Positions 7,058-8,158 of a stretch of 8,158 nt of DNA are shown here, one piece after another. The notes beneath the pieces were generated by a model. That model ran no database searches. It was not told the DNA's origin and saw only the letters and a list, made by a program, of their open reading frames with translations. The position numbers and the translations under genes were made by a program. Source of the stretch: Bacteroidales bacterium (GTDB taxonomy: Bacteria; Bacteroidota; Bacteroidia; Bacteroidales; VadinHA17); assembly GCA_025455505.1 (NCBI GenBank), contig JALOMK010000087.1:1-8158 (forward strand), in the 5' to 3' direction. Position 1 is the stretch's first letter. Each line of letters opens with the position of its first letter.

Positions 7058-8158
7058 TTAGTTGTAAATAACTAACTCATTGTTCCTGAAACTAATAACT
7101 CCGTTTTCAGTTCCAATCCACACCGTGCCTTCCCGGTCACAGGCAATGCAGTTAATGCTGCTGACCGGAAGCCCGTCCTTCTCCGTAACTGAAATCCACT
7201 TCTTACCGTCATATATCGAAATGCCTCCTCTTGTACCCAGCCATATTCTTCCGTTCCTGTCGGCAGCAATTGCCTGTACGTGGTCATTAACAATCCCGCT
7301 TTTTGAATCGAAAACAGTCCAGCCTTCAAGTGTATTGTAACCTTTGTGCCGTGCCGCGCCCTTGTCTGTGCCAAACCATTGTGTCCCGTCGGGCTGAATG
7401 AAGACGCTGTAGACCTTGTCGGACGGGATCTCAATCGGTCCCCATTGTGCATATTCCGATGCGCCTGAGATTGCATCAACCTTGTTCCTGAATACCCTTG
7501 TCACACCGGCTCCCTCGGTGGCAACATAAAGCGAATCACCATCGGGAGATGTTGCCATTGCTGTAATCGGGTAATCACGGAACATGCTCTCGGGGTATTT
7601 CCTGAGGTAATCGGGCTTTAGCCATTTCCGGTTGCTGAAGGCTGCAATGCCCTTGTCGGTCCCGAACCATCTCAGGGCATTTTTGCCAACTGCCACTGAT
7701 AATACATTCTCGCTTCCTATCTGCGAGTTTTCAGAGTAGTATGTTGTTGCACCCGACCTGGCATCGACAGGCAGAGTAGCTACAAGCGCTCCCTGTGGAG
7801 TTGCCACCCACACTTCATGGCCGTAGGACGAGAAATCGTAAGCTATCTCACGCATGTCAGACTGGGGAATCTTCCTGTTTTTATTGTGAAGTGTCCACTG
7901 GCTGCCATTGAAGCTGACAATTCCTGCTTCGGTTGCGAACCATTTTATATTGTTGTTGTCAATTGTCAGTGACTTGAACTTGCGCGAAGTAAATCCTTGC
8001 GGAAACTGCACGCTCCTGCTTGTGAAGGATAAGGGACCTGCAGATGCTTTTGCCGTGGCACTTTCACCGGCGACAGTTGCTCCTGCTGCGACACCCGCTG
8101 CTACAGTCGCCTGCTCAGACCGGTTTGCAGACGTGCCCTGACTTACTGCTGTTGATTT
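7058..8158 (-). CDS. Reg_prop-type seven-bladed beta-propeller protein, 5' end outside window
   Basis: The frame is open to the right edge with no ATG, so the N-terminus is missing. A GTG at 8011-8009 could be called as a start, but the frame continues 49 codons upstream and AGGAG is only one base away, so I treat it as internal. The visible part begins with an Ala/Thr/Ser/Gly-rich linker (about 40 residues), then seven propeller repeats of the two-component-regulator-propeller type. Examples are KWFATEAGIVSFNG, RWFGTDKGIAAFSNRKW, QWFGTDKGAARHKG, RIWLGTRGGISIYDGKKW and VWIGTENGVISFRNN. The protein ends right after blade seven, with no transmembrane helix, histidine kinase or HTH, unlike hybrid two-component sensors. 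It may be a ligand-binding or scaffold protein exported with the uptake system. Its position immediately ahead of susC suggests a linked role; catalytic function is not evident. Confidence 0.85.
   Translation of the reverse strand, partial: KSTAVSQGTSANRSEQATVAAGVAAGATVAGESATAKASAGPLSFTSRSVQFPQGFTSRKFKSLTIDNNNIKWFATEAGIVSFNGSQWTLHNKNRKIPQSDMREIAYDFSSYGHEVWVATPQGALVATLPVDARSGATTYYSENSQIGSENVLSVAVGKNALRWFGTDKGIAAFSNRKWLKPDYLRKYPESMFRDYPITAMATSPDGDSLYVATEGAGVTRVFRNKVDAISGASEYAQWGPIEIPSDKVYSVFIQPDGTQWFGTDKGAARHKGYNTLEGWTVFDSKSGIVNDHVQAIAADRNGRIWLGTRGGISIYDGKKWISVTEKDGLPVSSINCIACDREGTVWIGTENGVISFRNNELVIYN

Noticed and set aside
7072..7479. Second minus-strand frame of 135 residues
   Set aside because: It overlaps the propeller repeats in another frame and its translation shows no family features.
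8009..8011. GTG as the start of the propeller protein
   Set aside because: The frame stays open 49 codons further to the edge, the AGGAG is only one base from GTG, and no signal peptide would follow.

Overview
The window looks like part of a Bacteroidota chromosome, probably Bacteroidales or a near relative. The main reason is an adjacent SusC/SusD outer-membrane uptake pair. Supporting signs are a SusD lipoprotein with acidic residues after the lipobox cysteine, and start codons preceded by A/T-rich sequence instead of a Shine-Dalgarno motif. All five genes lie on the minus strand, so the biological order runs from high to low coordinates.

Layout in transcription order: (1) 8158-7058, the C-terminal part of a seven-bladed Reg_prop-type beta-propeller protein whose 5' end is outside the window; (2) 7019-3813, a SusC-family TonB-dependent transporter; (3) 3801-2167, its SusD-like surface lipoprotein; (4) a strong hairpin at 2158-2124; (5) 2092-1160, an exported RraA-like/class II pyruvate-aldolase-like protein; (6) a 206-base spacer with a 14-bp tandem repeat, a perfect 16-bp GC palindrome and a canonical G-quadruplex motif; (7) 953-1, the N-terminal part of a Tat-exported mandelate racemase/muconate lactonizing enzyme (enolase superfamily) protein whose 3' end is outside the window.

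Gaps of 38, 11 and 74 bases separate the first four genes, so they are probably co-transcribed. The last gene may be in the same unit or partly uncoupled by the spacer. A working model is that SusC/SusD import a sugar-acid-containing ligand into the periplasm. There an enolase-superfamily dehydratase and an RraA-like lyase, both carrying export signals, could act in sequence: dehydration to a 2-keto-3-deoxy acid, then cleavage to pyruvate and an aldehyde. The families and signals are visible in the sequence; the pathway and substrate are inference. No transposon, tRNA, rRNA or CRISPR was seen, and no glycoside hydrolase, sigma/anti-sigma pair or DNA-binding regulator is present in the window.
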